Source of the DNA: Dactylonectria macrodidyma
Lineage: Eukaryota; Ascomycota; Sordariomycetes; Hypocreales; Nectriaceae
Assembly (NCBI GenBank): GCA_020744425.1
Contig: JAGMUV010000003.1
Location: 3,596,001-3,660,000, forward strand
Reading direction: 5' to 3'
Length of the DNA stretch: 64,000 bases
The position numbers and the translations under genes are program-made. Position 1 is the stretch's first letter, and every line of letters begins with the position of its first letter. Below, in pieces: positions 23,552-33,671 of this stretch. The notes beneath the pieces are model-generated. The model worked only from the letters and a program-made list of their open reading frames with translations. It ran no database searches and had not been told where the DNA came from.

Positions 23552-26300
23552 CGGCTACGTTTATCGATGTCGTTGTCGTTGTCGTCGCGGTCGTGGATCG
23601 TGGATCGTTGTTGTTGAGGGGGAAGCGCAGTTCAGAGGGTGAGCGTCGCCAGACGTTGGCGTTGCTGCTGCGTGTCTCTCTGCCGTAGGGAGTGGGTTTG
23701 GGCGACGGCTACTGCAGATGCAGGGGCAAACACTGAACCGCCAGGGATTAGGCGCTACACTTGCTGACTGGCTTGGACGGACAAGGCTGAACGGACGGGT
23801 TAATGAGCAGCGTGGCGCCGGACTGGATTGGACTAGGTTGGGCTGAAGGAGGTGTGTGGACCAAGGACCATGGATGGAGGATTGGACGGGACTTGGTGAG
23901 CACTGATCTGAGTACTTCGTAGGACGGCGAGTCCGTGGATTAGAGACGACAGGGTGAGGTTGGCGGGTGGATGACGACGTGTTGCGGAGCCAATACGAAG
24001 CGGCAGTGAACCTGGCAAACAACGGCCGACCTTTTTTGTTCGTGGTGTTCGGGGTTCGTCTCGACTTGGTGCGTGTCGCTTGCTTATGGCAGGGTGATTG
24101 GGGGCCAAGGAAGGATCTAGACTTTGAGGGAGGAGATGAGGGGAGGTAGAGTACGAGAACCTGTGGCGTAGCCTAGACTTGTTTTTGAGGTCGGAAACTC
24201 CCTTTGAAGAAGCAAAGTCGAGAGAGGCGAAGAGATAATCAAGCACAGTAACGGAAGATGACGACCAAGAAGTCTTGCCAATCGAGAGGAGAGGAAGAGA
24301 AAAGACTGGGTGTCAGAGGGAATAATGCAGGCCCATGCGCCGTGACATGAGAGATGGGATGAAATGGACGAGCGGCGTAAGGAAGGAGGAAAGGGGCAAA
24401 GACACAGGATGGGGAAAGAGTGCAGCTTCCTGGCGGTTTCAGGTATCCAGACAGAAGGAACGGGGCGCCATCTAAAACATCGATCGAAGACTACAGATTA
24501 AAGACCTACTGAACGCAATCGATATTCGGGATCGTGTGTGCTACCACACTGTTTCCAACGACGAACCCGTTCTCGCTTTCGCTCTGGTCCTGAGCCGAAT
24601 CCCCCCTTGTCTCGTCCATCTCCATCCACTTTCTATCCTCCACATCCGGAGGCCTTCTGTCAGCGAGCGGGGGAGGGGGAGCTGCTGCGGCTGAGAGCCA
24701 GACCTTGGCTGTCATCACCGATGAAGAAGAGGCGGAATAGCTCAGCCACTGACTGACCAGGCGCGTACCTAGTACGACATGCAGAGCGCATGCGTCTACT
24801 GTGCAAAGTAACTCTGTACATAGCGCTCCTGACGGCAACACAGTTCATTCGCTTATCATCCACCATTCCCCGACCTTAGTTTCGAGACGTCCCCGGCTTC
24901 GATCAATCAACGAGCCTCATCGTGTCCGGGCTACAACTGCAGCTGTCAGCGGGCTTCACCCACAATCTAGCGACCTCCACCATGTGCCTAATCCTGGGTG
25001 CCGAGCACTTAGAAGTTGTTCCCACTGAAAGGGGCGAAAGTGCTGCGAGGGGACAGTGAAGAAAAAAGGCCAAGAAAGAAGGGGTCTCGACACTCGTCCA
25101 CCCACATTGACAGGGCAGCGCTCTGTTTCAGAGATACCAGGGACCCATCCAATGACGGGCGGAAACTGACCACTCCTAAATCAGATCCAATGTCAAGGCC
25201 AAAGCTAAAGAAAGAAAAAAGAGTACATCCGCTTTGCATGGGTCCGATGTATTTGGCTCCACTTACGGTGCCCTTCTGGAGAATGCGCCACGTACATCCA
25301 GTGCCGCTAGGCTAGCGGCCTTGAATGCCGACTGATTCAAGTTGTACCGTTTATGGAACTACCGTCTCACCACCGTTTTTTGGAGTTACCGTCTTCGATC
25401 CACCGTCTGTGCTCCTCGCCGTTTTAGACCGATTTCCACCAGAGCGCAGGGGCTGGAAACAGAGCACTTCGCTGACCTGCAGGTTAATGGCTTACAATTG
25501 ATCTTTGGTGCATAAGCGAGGCGCACTTTTCGTATAGACCAAGTTATAATTGGGCATTTGACAGGCTCAGAGAGCAGCTCCAACAGACGCCTCAGACCAG
25601 GTCACAAGAAGCAGGGCTTTTTACGTCATCATTGCCCAGACTATCCAGCAACAATTCATTAAGCATATGCTTATGTAATTGGATGGTCTTTTGTAACTGG
25701 TCGCCCAGCGGAGAGAGAGCACTACACCCTCAACGGGGAAATGGCCGGGGTGTGCGATCTTAATCGTGACAGTGTTATGACATTTACCAGAGAGCTGGTA
25801 CTGAGACACTCCTTACTCACACGTTCTCATTTTTCTAGTCGGGCATGTTTAAAAACATCCTCGTCTCTTTGTAACTTTCACTTTAGGATTCACTTAGTAC
25901 GCTGCCAAAGCTTATGAATGCTACTTAGAGACCTGATAGCCTGATCTGTACCAATGATCCCAAGACTCCCAGCTGCACTTAGTTTAGCTCGCTTCTACAA
26001 CAGTATTGATTGTACCTAGTAAGAACGTACACCGAGATAGTTTGGAATCGAACCTGGCACTAGGTAGAGGAGGAGTTTCCTCCTTGAGCAGTAGATCTAC
26101 TTCTTCACAAATGCGGTGGTACGAGAATCTCACCCACAAGGACTTCACCATTGGCAGTTCTCGTATCATCGGAACGAGAAACAGAATTGATTTTGAAATC
26201 AAGTTAATAACACTACTATGATGAAGTCTATTAACGATAAATCGGTCTCAGGATCAAAAGCGGTTGACTTGATGTCCTCGCTAGCTCGAGACCCTAGGTA
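23399..26300. other. 2.9-kb gene-poor region
   Basis: The left part is the leader and promoter of the RGD2-like gene and carries the hexanucleotide repeat at 23518-23553. From about 25300 rightwards I see short repeats of ACCGT (25346-25402) and no intact gene. A small minus-strand frame at 25984-26202 is not recognisable. Confidence 0.55.
23518..23553. repeat. Hexanucleotide repeat (GGTCGT) in RGD2 leader
   Basis: Five to six copies of GGTCGT on the + strand, followed by more degenerate GTCGTT/GTCGTC units to about 23605. It lies 120-200 bp upstream of the RGD2-like start codon, so it is probably in the 5' UTR or core promoter. Confidence 0.8.
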
Positions 26301-27026
26301 TCAGTGCGCTGTGAAATCAGGATGCCAGTGTCCATACTTCATACACTGCCAAATGGCCACAAGTAGAGTTGGAATCCCAACTCCGAGTCCGCATCCAAGC
26401 GCGATCTTGTTTGAAGTGCTCAACTCCCCACTAGCCTTTTGTCCTGTTCCTGCGCCGTTTCTGTCGCCGAAGCATCTGTTGTTATGCTTTCGCCCGAGCT
26501 TGTTTTCGTCGTCGTCGTCATTGTTGTCACCGAATTGTCCCAGGCACTTGCGGTCGCGGGTCGTTCCTCGAGGCTGAAGCGGTCGGTGCCGTCTTCGCAG
26601 CAGTCGCCAAATTCGCGGTATATGTTGCAGCAGTATTCGCCGTTGGTGCACGTCTTGACTCGAACCCAGCTGGATGAATTTGCTATTAATCTTTTAACAC
26701 ACATGTCCATATTTGTATCCTTCAATGTCCCTCCAAGTCCATCCGTGAACTTTCGGGTCATACTCACAGTTTGGAAAAATTTCAGGACATCCCCCCCAGT
26801 CCTGATTTTCACACGCAGCGTGGTAGTCGTATTGTCCCGGGTACATACACAGCCCACTAGGTAAACATTCATCGCCCCACTGAAAGAAACAGCACATGCG
26901 AAAGGTTGTATTGACTCCGTTGCAGGGTTCATAGTCGTAATCCGTCGCCGGGTTGCCGTCCTGGTATTAACAGATGGCTCCTGCTAGAGTAGCCAGGTGG
27001 GCGAAGATGATAGAATGAAACAGCAT
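26301..27026 (-). pseudogene. Decayed secreted Cys-rich single-span membrane protein
   Basis: Read on the minus strand, the start MLFHSIIFAHLATLAGAIC is a good signal peptide, but codon 20 is TAA. Beyond it the same frame continues with family-like sequence: YQDGNPATDYDYEPCNG, MCCFFQWGDECLPSGLCMYP, ACENQDWGGCPEIFPN. A GTGAGT..TTAATAG intron (26767-26683) joins in frame to SNSSSWVRVKTCTNGEYCC and CCEDGTDRFSLEER, then a Thr/Ser stalk. That frame stops at 26420, while the membrane segment and tail (LSTSNKIALGCGLGVGIP, then TLLVAIWQCMKYGHWH) lie one frame over, ending at 26301. No combination of GT-AG sites that I tried restores the frame. The layout (signal peptide, Cys-rich ectodomain, Ser/Thr stalk, one TM with short tail) is that of a common filamentous-fungal surface protein of unknown role. 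Two lesions suggest a pseudogene; sequencing error is the alternative. Confidence 0.65.
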
Positions 27027-27817
27027 GTTGGTTGACACGTTGGTGTCTACAGCAGAAGGTAGCATGGCGTGGGCCAACGGCACCAGCTGAGGATGGTTGA
27101 ATGGTTTGAAAGGGATTGGCAGTACTAACAGGCTCTGACGGGAAATGGCGTGATCAAATATAGAAATTGGGACATGCGTCGCAATTAACACAACGAAGGC
27201 AACAAGGTAAGGCTCTGGATCAATGCCAAGATACCATGGACAAGGCAGACAACCGGGAGTGCTCTAACATTGAGAGTTGTACAGTAACTCCATGTCGCCC
27301 GGGCGAGAAACAAATTCTGATACGCCATCAACATGGCCTTGTTACCGATCCCTATGTGCCCCCCTAAGGAAAACATGAAGCGACTCAATCAAGAGCTTCC
27401 AATTGACCATCTCCGATAAGCACTAAGCAATGTACCTGTTGTGGCTGCATGCAGTTGAAGATGAACCGTCTCAGCCTTGTCACCTCCCCGACCAGCCGAG
27501 CCCATATTGGCGGGGATGGGAGATTGGCCACAGAGCCGCATCGATTCATTCCCTGGGAGGCTCAAAGAATTGTTCGATGGCTGCGAAATGATGAGGAAGT
27601 CATGTATGTTATTCAAGACGATAGGAAGACGCAAAGTAAAGCGAGAATAAAAAGCTGGCATACACAAAAGATAAGCGACCCGGGCTTCAAAGCAAGAGGC
27701 TGAACAAAGCAAAAGGGATGGTAAGGAAAGAAGAATTCAAAACTTATAGTTAAATCTGCTGTATGAGGCATCAAGTCTGCTTACATTTTTAAGAATGGGG
27801 TCTCATAGATAATGCGG
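27027..27817. other. Intergenic, no recognised gene
   Basis: About 0.8 kb upstream of the decayed surface-protein gene. It contains short frames on both strands at about 27389-27712 with no recognisable family or clear splice pattern. Confidence 0.5.
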
Positions 27818-27892
27818 AAGTATGTAATAGTAGGGATTCCCTAGTCATTACCGAACTGGGAACTAGTTCGCTCCGTCTCAGCATGGCTACAT
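27818..27892 (-). pseudogene. 5S rRNA relic (mostly 3' half)
   Basis: On the minus strand, 27865-27818 aligns without gaps to the 3' 48 nt of the intact 5S gene at 28506-28387: it keeps TTCGGT, a TGAC and the block GGGAATCC at the same spacing. Most differences are transitions (for example TTGTATG has become TTACATA). Upstream to 27892 there is a weaker match to the first ~15 nt, with the middle of the gene missing. Confidence 0.6.
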
Positions 27893-28277
27893 GAGAACAA
27901 ACAGAATGTTTTTTTTTCCCCTCAGAAGTACAGTCGCATGCGCTGGTTGGGCAAATAACCAGCTTCTTCTCGCAAGTGAGTAATGCAGTCTCGTCTGTGT
28001 CATGACTTACCATATCTAGACCACGCTGTTAAACTGGCGCGGCATGGCCATGATCTTGGGTTCGCTGATGGACTGAAATCTGCATTTATCCCTTTTCTGG
28101 GTGGCATTCACTTACAAACAAGGTCGCCTTGACACTTTCCAGCATGACAACCATCCCGCCTCATTGTAAAGAGATTGCATGTCTTGTCCGTGGGCATCTA
28201 AAAATGACGACTCAGGTCTCCGATTATGAAGGCAGTAGTCGCAGGAAGTAGATGCCCTTGAACGAACGCAAGAACTT
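27893..28277. other. Intergenic, between 5S relics
   Basis: No gene seen. It holds a T9 run on the + strand near 27909-27917. Confidence 0.5.
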
Positions 28278-28316
28278 GACGAAATCACGTATTCTCTAAG
28301 AGTTATGGCCGTATGT
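28278..28316 (-). pseudogene. 5S rRNA relic (5' 39 nt)
   Basis: Minus strand from 28316: ACATACGGCCATAACTCTTA and onward aligns to the first 39 nt of the nearby 5S gene with about seven substitutions, mostly transitions, and then the match ends abruptly. It shares the unusual CTCTTAG helix-II strand, so it belongs to the same 5S variant and not the common fungal type. Confidence 0.7.
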
Positions 28317-28374
28317 ACTAATGATGGCTTCAGAAGCAGCTGAGATAAATGAGAATATCATCTCAAGAGCAAGC

Positions 28375-28381
28375 AAAAAAA
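28375..28381 (-). terminator. Pol III terminator of 5S gene
   Basis: Seven T residues on the transcribed (minus) strand, 5-11 nt beyond the mature 3' end of the 5S gene. This is the standard RNA polymerase III stop signal. Confidence 0.8.
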
Positions 28382-28386
28382 CAAGA

Positions 28387-28506
28387 AACATACAACAGTG
28401 AGGATTCCCCGGTCGTCACCGACCCGAGTACTAATTCACCGCTTCTTAGGTTGACTAGGGGAGAGCGGACGGGATCCCGTACTTTCTAAGAGCTATGGTC
28501 GTATGT
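28387..28506 (-). rRNA. 5S ribosomal RNA (variant type)
   Basis: 120-nt 5S rRNA gene on the minus strand. It begins ACATACGACCATAG and ends GTTGTATGTT; the first nine and nt 111-119 form a perfect helix I. It keeps the typical fungal 5S blocks CGGGATCCCGTCCGCTCTCC (about 28-47) and GGGTCGGTGACGACC (about 82-96), and GGAATCC. Helix II is unlike the common Sordariomycete sequence but is compensated: GCTCTTAG (14-21) pairs with CTAAGAAGC (58-66) with the usual single bulged A. Helix V is compensated too (GTGA with TCAC). The box that usually reads AAGCC is changed to AACCT. Dispersed single 5S genes are normal in Pezizomycotina. A T7 terminator follows. I see no TATA-like box about 30 bp upstream. 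Comparison with common 5S sequence is from memory. Confidence 0.88.
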
Positions 28507-29430
28507 GCTTGATCCCGGGCTACTGGAACTCATGTTGATGGACGAGCCATGGCCCCGGATTCTTCGCCCGGCACGGAGAAGAGTGGATACTCGACTGCGG
28601 TCAGTCCCAAGGTGCCGGAGAGTGTCGTGCGCTTGTCCTTGGTCAGGCAAGTCAGGTCACTGTAGGGAATTGCAGGCCGAGCGAACCAAAGTTGTATCAA
28701 ATACAGTTACCAATATGTACTTTAGGCTTCTTTTAACAGGGTGACAGGGGCTGAGACAATCCGGACACTATCATCGCCTCAGAGCTCAATCCCTCACCTT
28801 CTGTGCAATTAGGCGACTTTGCTAAGGTGTACTGAAGATGAAGGTCAATGACACAAGAGTATCATAGTACCGTCGACATTTGACATTTGCCAACATTTGC
28901 TTTGGTCGTGTTGTAGTCAGAGTAGAGTTGGAGAGCAACATACCCCTTGCGAGCACTCAGCAGGTGGCTTAGTTGCACGCACTATAATCAGATATAAGGC
29001 CTTTGGGGTTGATAATTGGTGGAAATATGATCTAGGCCACTGGGGATCGTATCAATTGTTTTTGATAAAATTTGTAGCAAAGCCTTCAAACTCGACAGTG
29101 TTGCTCATATGTGTCTAGAATTGCGTTTGTCACTGCAGTACAGTGCATTGAGGTACCTACCTAGGCACTGGGCTGTAGTGGCGGAATTTGGGGGTACGTA
29201 CCGCCCCGCCTCTGTCAGCAGAACTGCTACCACTGAAGGAACGCTATCATCTCCGCACGCTCGCTATTGCATCCCTACAATTGTCCAAGGTGCCTGGACC
29301 TGGATACGTGGGCGATTGTCAGTTGAATCCTGGATCTTGAATCTCTTCTACTTCTTCTCATTAACTCATTCACATCCCATCTCACTCATTTCCATCCACC
29401 CATCTTTCATTTATTCATCGCCCTCACATC
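28507..29430. other. Intergenic upstream of dipeptidase
   Basis: No gene is seen in these 924 bp. GAGGTACCTACCTAGGC lies at 29150-29166, one of the GGTA/TACC motifs seen across the window. The last ~100 bp are pyrimidine-rich with repeated CATC/CATT, as in a leader of the dipeptidase gene. Confidence 0.5.
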
Positions 29431-31052
29431 ATGGGTCGAGCTGAACCTGTGCTGCCCTTCACTAGGCCAAAGGGCAAGACCGGAAAGACCGGGCGTCACA
29501 CCAGCCCTCACCCACCCTCATCACCTAAGTTGACGCCTAAGAAGGTCATTCTCGTCATATTCTTGTCGCTTTTGGGCCTCAGTCTGTTGCACCGGCCTGT
29601 CACCCATTGTTACAATGGATTTCCCAAGTATGGCCATGGCCAGGGTCTCTTGACACCCGAGGAGCGCGCGCATAACATACTCGCGTCCACCCCTTTGATA
29701 GGTAAGCATCAAATTCGTCTGGAAAATAATACAGCAACTGATAGTCATACCCAGATGGTCATGTTGACTTCCCCGTTCTCCTGCGCTATCTCTTTGGCAA
29801 CCACATCTACCATGAGAACTTCACCAAGCCCTTTGAGCAAGGCGACCTCCCAGGCCATGTCGACCTCGAACGCCTTCGCCGCGGCCAAAGTGGTGGCGCA
29901 TTCTGGAGCCTCTTTGCTCCTTGCCCTGAGAATGGCTCCGACTTCTCCGATGAGAACTACGCTTCCAGTGAGTTCGATATGACTCTGCTTATGCAGAGTA
30001 GTCCACTCGAGTTCTACCCTCCCTGACAATCTCAAACTCAGGTGTTCAATTCACCCTTAACCAAATCGATGTCATGACTAGGGTCCAGCAAGCCTATCCA
30101 GATGACTTCTCGCAGAAGGTCAACAGCGCCAGCGCTGTAGAGGCATTCAAGCAGGGCAAACTAATCTCCCCTCTTGGCATCGAGGGCCTGCACCAGATTG
30201 GCAATTCCGTCGCCAACCTCCGCAAGTTCCATGAGCTAGGCACCCGCTATGCAACCCTCACGCACAACTGCCACAACAAGTTTGCTGACGCCGCGATCCT
30301 GGAGAGCCCTTTGCGCAAATCTGAGCCGCTTTGGGGCGGTGTCAGTCCGCTTGGCCGTCGTGTAATTCATGAGATGAACCGGATCGGTATGATTGTTGAT
30401 CTCTCACATGTCAGGTTTGTTCCTTCACCACATCCGGCCTCTGAGAAGCGATACACTGACCCTTACCTCCGTAAATAGCGAGGACACAATGCTAGATGTC
30501 CTGGGCAACACAAGCGACTGGGACGGATCCAAGGCGCCCATCATATTCTCACATAGTTCGGCTTACAGCATCTGCCCTCATCCCCGTAACGTCAAGGACC
30601 ACGTCCTCCAGCTCGTGAAAGAGCGCAACTCCGTCGTCATGGTCAACATCGCTCCCGACTTCATCTCTTGTGTGGACGCTGGAAACAAGAATGGCCTGCC
30701 TGACTTTGTCCCTGCCAATGCGACACTGACCCAAGCCGCTCTACACATCCTCCACATTGGTAACCTTATCGGCTATGACCACGTCGGCATCGGCACCGAC
30801 TTTGATGGCATCGCGAGCGTGCCCGAGGGCCTCGAGGACGTTTCTAAGTACCCAGACCTAGTAGCCGAGCTCCTCAAGCAGGGAGTGAGCAACGAAGACG
30901 CGGCCAAGGTCGTTGGCGGAAACGTGTTGCGGGTGTGGAAAGAGGTTGATGCAGTGGCTGCTCAGCTGCAGGCCAAGGGAGAGTTGCCCATGGAGGACGA
31001 ACTACCAGCGCTCTGGTTTGATGCAAAGCAAGATTGGCGTGCGTCTATTTGA
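29431..31052 (+). CDS. Membrane dipeptidase, peptidase family M19
   Basis: Zinc dipeptidase of the renal-dipeptidase family, predicted to cleave dipeptides outside the cytosol. Exons 29431-29701, 29755-29967, 30042-30414 and 30479-31052 join to 1431 nt, 476 residues. A basic N-terminus is followed by one membrane segment at about residues 39-53 (VILVIFLSLLGLSLL), so it is a type II membrane protein or uncleaved signal anchor. The metal-binding opening DGHVDF begins at residue 91 and is rebuilt by intron 1. Further M19 landmarks: GIEGLHQIGNSVANLRKFHE, TLTHNCHNKFAD, IVDLSH followed after intron 3 by SEDTM, IIFSHSSAYSICPHPRN, and HVGIGTDFDG near the C-terminus. All expected metal and substrate residues appear present. 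It converges on SWS2 with 204 bp between stop codons. Confidence 0.93.
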
Positions 31053-31256
31053 AAAGTGTTCGCATTCGACATGCTCTGGTTTAGAGTCCATTCATCTCTT
31101 AGTACATAGGTAGTATATACATGTCTTGTACAGCAGGAAGCGTTGCCTCCACCTTGTCCACTGACTTTTCCCGTGACAGCCACTGCTTCGCATATGCCTC
31201 TAGATTGATTACAACCTCGGTTGCCTCGTCTCTCATTCCCAAGCAGAACTCCAGTC

Positions 31257-31768
31257 TCAACCTCTCCGCTCGACTCTGTTGAGCTTGTTTGCTGTCGCCG
31301 TCTGCGTCCTCGTCCGCTGTCCACGCACCGGCAGACCCATTGCGTGTCGTCGACCACGGTACGAGCCCATGTCCTTTAACCTGCGGATATTTTCCTGCAC
31401 CACTCGGCGGGCATCGGTTTCGAGCGTCATCTGCGATAACTCGGCCGTGAGGGAGGTCACGGTTCGGGGGGCCAGGGAGCCCACTTTGGCGAGCTTGTGG
31501 ATGGAGTGCTTGGCCATGATTCGAGCGGAAGTGGTCGGGCCTAGAGCGTAGAACGACTCGAGGGCTTTCTAAAGTGGAGGAAGAAACACTGAGTGAGAAT
31601 GCTGCACCGCGGGACGGAACGTATGTTGGGAAGATGGATTCGCGATGGGAAGCCGGCTTACCTTAACCAACTTCTGCTCGCCGAAGTTGACACCGAGAAT
31701 GAACACCTGGGGGGGAGTCAGTCATACGTTTTAGTTAGGCGGGGGTGCAATTGGCTCAGACATGCCAT
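31257..31768 (-). CDS. SWS2: Mitochondrial small-subunit ribosomal protein uS13m (Sws2)
   Basis: Mitoribosomal S13, which binds the head of the small subunit. Three exons: 31768-31766 (ATG only), 31706-31662, 31568-31257; 360 nt, 119 residues. The joined start MVFILGVNFGEQKLVKKALE is the conserved family N-terminus, and YRGRRHAMGLPVRGQRTRTQ is the S13 rRNA-binding signature at the C-terminus. Intron 2 is canonical (GTAAGC..CTTTAG). Intron 1 is read as ATG followed by GCATGT ... CCCCCAG, a GC-AG intron; one base change from a perfect GTATGT donor. Other ATGs upstream give the wrong frame. No long presequence is visible. It is head-to-head with cyclophilin B (467 bp). Confidence 0.85.
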
Positions 31769-32235
31769 TTTGACGGATTTCTCGTGAGGATCACGATCGC
31801 ATGCTTCGGATCTGGATTCGACGCTGCGGCTCAAAAGATGGATAGAAGTGCAAAGCCTGGGTTGTCCCGGGAAAACCAAGGGTAAACATAGTGATCCAAT
31901 GAAGGAACCACGGTCAATGGGTGGCTTAGCGACTAGAAGTCCCCGAAACACCGCCAACTGCAGAGCAGCTTCAGCACGCATAGCGGGGTCACACCTCTGA
32001 AACTAGCCTGAAGCTCCTTGCCCCAGGTAGGTAAGGGGTCCCTGCCCGCTCTACCTTTAGGTGCCTCCCTCCCTTAGGAGGTTGAAGCTCCCCCAATTAC
32101 GCAAGTGTTTCCTGGCCATTTCGTATAAGTGTCCCCAACCCACTGTCAACCTCCTCCTCTTCATCTGTCAACTTCTCCTCCACATCATCACTGTTGCCGC
32201 ATCCGTCCCGATCCGCAGCATCAGAAACCGCAATC
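31769..32235. promoter_or_regulatory. Divergent promoter, SWS2 / cyclophilin B
   Basis: 467 bp between two start codons. It includes CCCCAGGTAGGTAAGGGG at about 32021-32038 and CT-rich DNA just before the cyclophilin start. No specific factor site is claimed. Confidence 0.45.
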
Positions 32236-32832
32236 ATGTTCAACCCCCGCCGACTCTTCGTCTCGGCCGCTCTGCTCTTCGGAATCGGCCTGGTCTTCTT
32301 CGCCCAGACCGCCGAGGCCACCAAGGGCCCCAAGATCACCCACAAGGTTTACTTCGACATCCAGCAGGGCGATGAGTCGCTGGGTCGCATCGTCATGGGC
32401 CTCTACGGCGGAACTGTCCCCAAGACCGCTGAGAACTTCCGCGCGCTCGCCACTGGCGAGAAGGGCTTCGGCTACGAGGGATCTACTTTCCACCGCGTCA
32501 TCAAGCAGTTCATGATCCAGGGTGGTGACTTCACCAAGGGCGACGGCACTGGCGGCAGGTCGAGTAAGTACAGATCTCCACCACCTCAAAGGTCGCTTAA
32601 TGAATTCTCATGTCTAACATTGGCTCCCCTCTACAGTCTACGGTGAGAAGTTTGCCGATGAGAACTTCAAGCTCCGCCATACCAAGAAGGGCATCCTCTC
32701 CATGGCCAACGCCGGCAAGGACACCAACGGCTCCCAGTTCTTCATCACCACCATCGTCACCTCGTGAGCATCCCCACCCCCATATAGTATACAATGTGCA
32801 TTGGAACCTGGCAGCTGACTAGATGAACTAGG

Positions 32833-32868
<36 letters not shown>

Positions 32869-33237
32869 CTTGAGGGTTACGACGTCGTCGAGAAGATCGA
32901 GCTCACCAAGACCGCTAATGGCGACAAGCCCGTCATCCCCATCAAGATTGCCAAGAGCGGCGAGCTCGAGGTCCCCTCCGAAGGTATTCACGTCGAGCTC
33001 TAAACAGCCCAGCATCGTGCTTCAACAATTCCTCGTCTCCTCCATTGCCAAAGCTGATTCGTGTGTTGCTACCCTCCAGGCCAATACGGCGCTGCTGAGC
33101 CGGTCGTGGGTGGGGAACCGGTCGGGGATGAGGAAGGCTGGTCTTTGTTCCAGAAGGCATCGCTCCTCGTCATTGTCGCTGGCGTTGTCTACATTGGTGT
33201 CCGTGCTCGCAAGAACTTCCACCCTGGCCGATTTTAG
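32236..33237 (+). CDS. ER peptidyl-prolyl isomerase, cyclophilin B type
   Basis: Cyclophilin of the secretory pathway that speeds proline isomerisation in folding proteins. Exons 32236-32563, 32637-32763, 32832-32983 and 33080-33237 join to 765 nt, 254 residues. N-terminal signal peptide (about 1-28, [19 protein letters not shown]). The catalytic fold has [23 protein letters not shown] and [12 protein letters not shown], so the active-site Arg, Phe, Gln and the Trp tied to cyclosporin binding are present. Two ends are possible. Splicing the last intron (32984-33079, GTATTC..CTCCAG, branch-like CTGAT near 33052) adds a linker and a C-terminal membrane span, [13 protein letters not shown], then [11 protein letters not shown]. 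If that intron is retained the message stops at 33003 after GIHVEL (208 residues), an HDEL-like ER retrieval signal. It is divergent from SWS2. Confidence 0.93.
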
Positions 33238-33671
33238 AAGACTCCATCCAGGCTGGAGCTTTTGACGGATAGAACAATATAAGATCCCACGTCTTCGTGG
33301 ATTTGCGATACATGACGTTCGCAATTCGCACTCCGTTCCAAGCCCAATTCCTCCCGTGCATGACTCCATAAGATTACAACATACGCCAAGCCTTTATAAC
33401 AGCCATGTCCCTCGTCATTTCCCCGCGCTGCCGCGTGTTCTTGGTGGCTCTGTTCAGACTCCCATGATGAATCGCATTCCCAGTGTCCAACAACACCCCT
33501 GTCACGTGGAGCCGATGACCTCTGACGGCCAGCGCCTGGCACTCCCCGCCAGAAAAAAAAAAGCTGTAAGTTCGTAGCAGTCCTTTAATCGACCCTCTCA
33601 AATCGGCCACCAACTTATGCGCATTCATCCAGAACCCCTTGGTCGTATTCTCAGCAACTTCGTCCGTCGCC
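33238..33671. other. Intergenic, cyclophilin 3' end to TRM112
   Basis: 434 bp between two tandem genes. An A10 run lies at 33554-33563. No gene is seen; it holds the 3' UTR of the isomerase and the promoter of TRM112. Confidence 0.5.

Noticed and set aside
26041..26065. tRNA-like B box on the minus strand (GGTTCGATTCC)
   Set aside because: Flanking bases do not form a T stem, and no A box or acceptor stem is present at the right distance.
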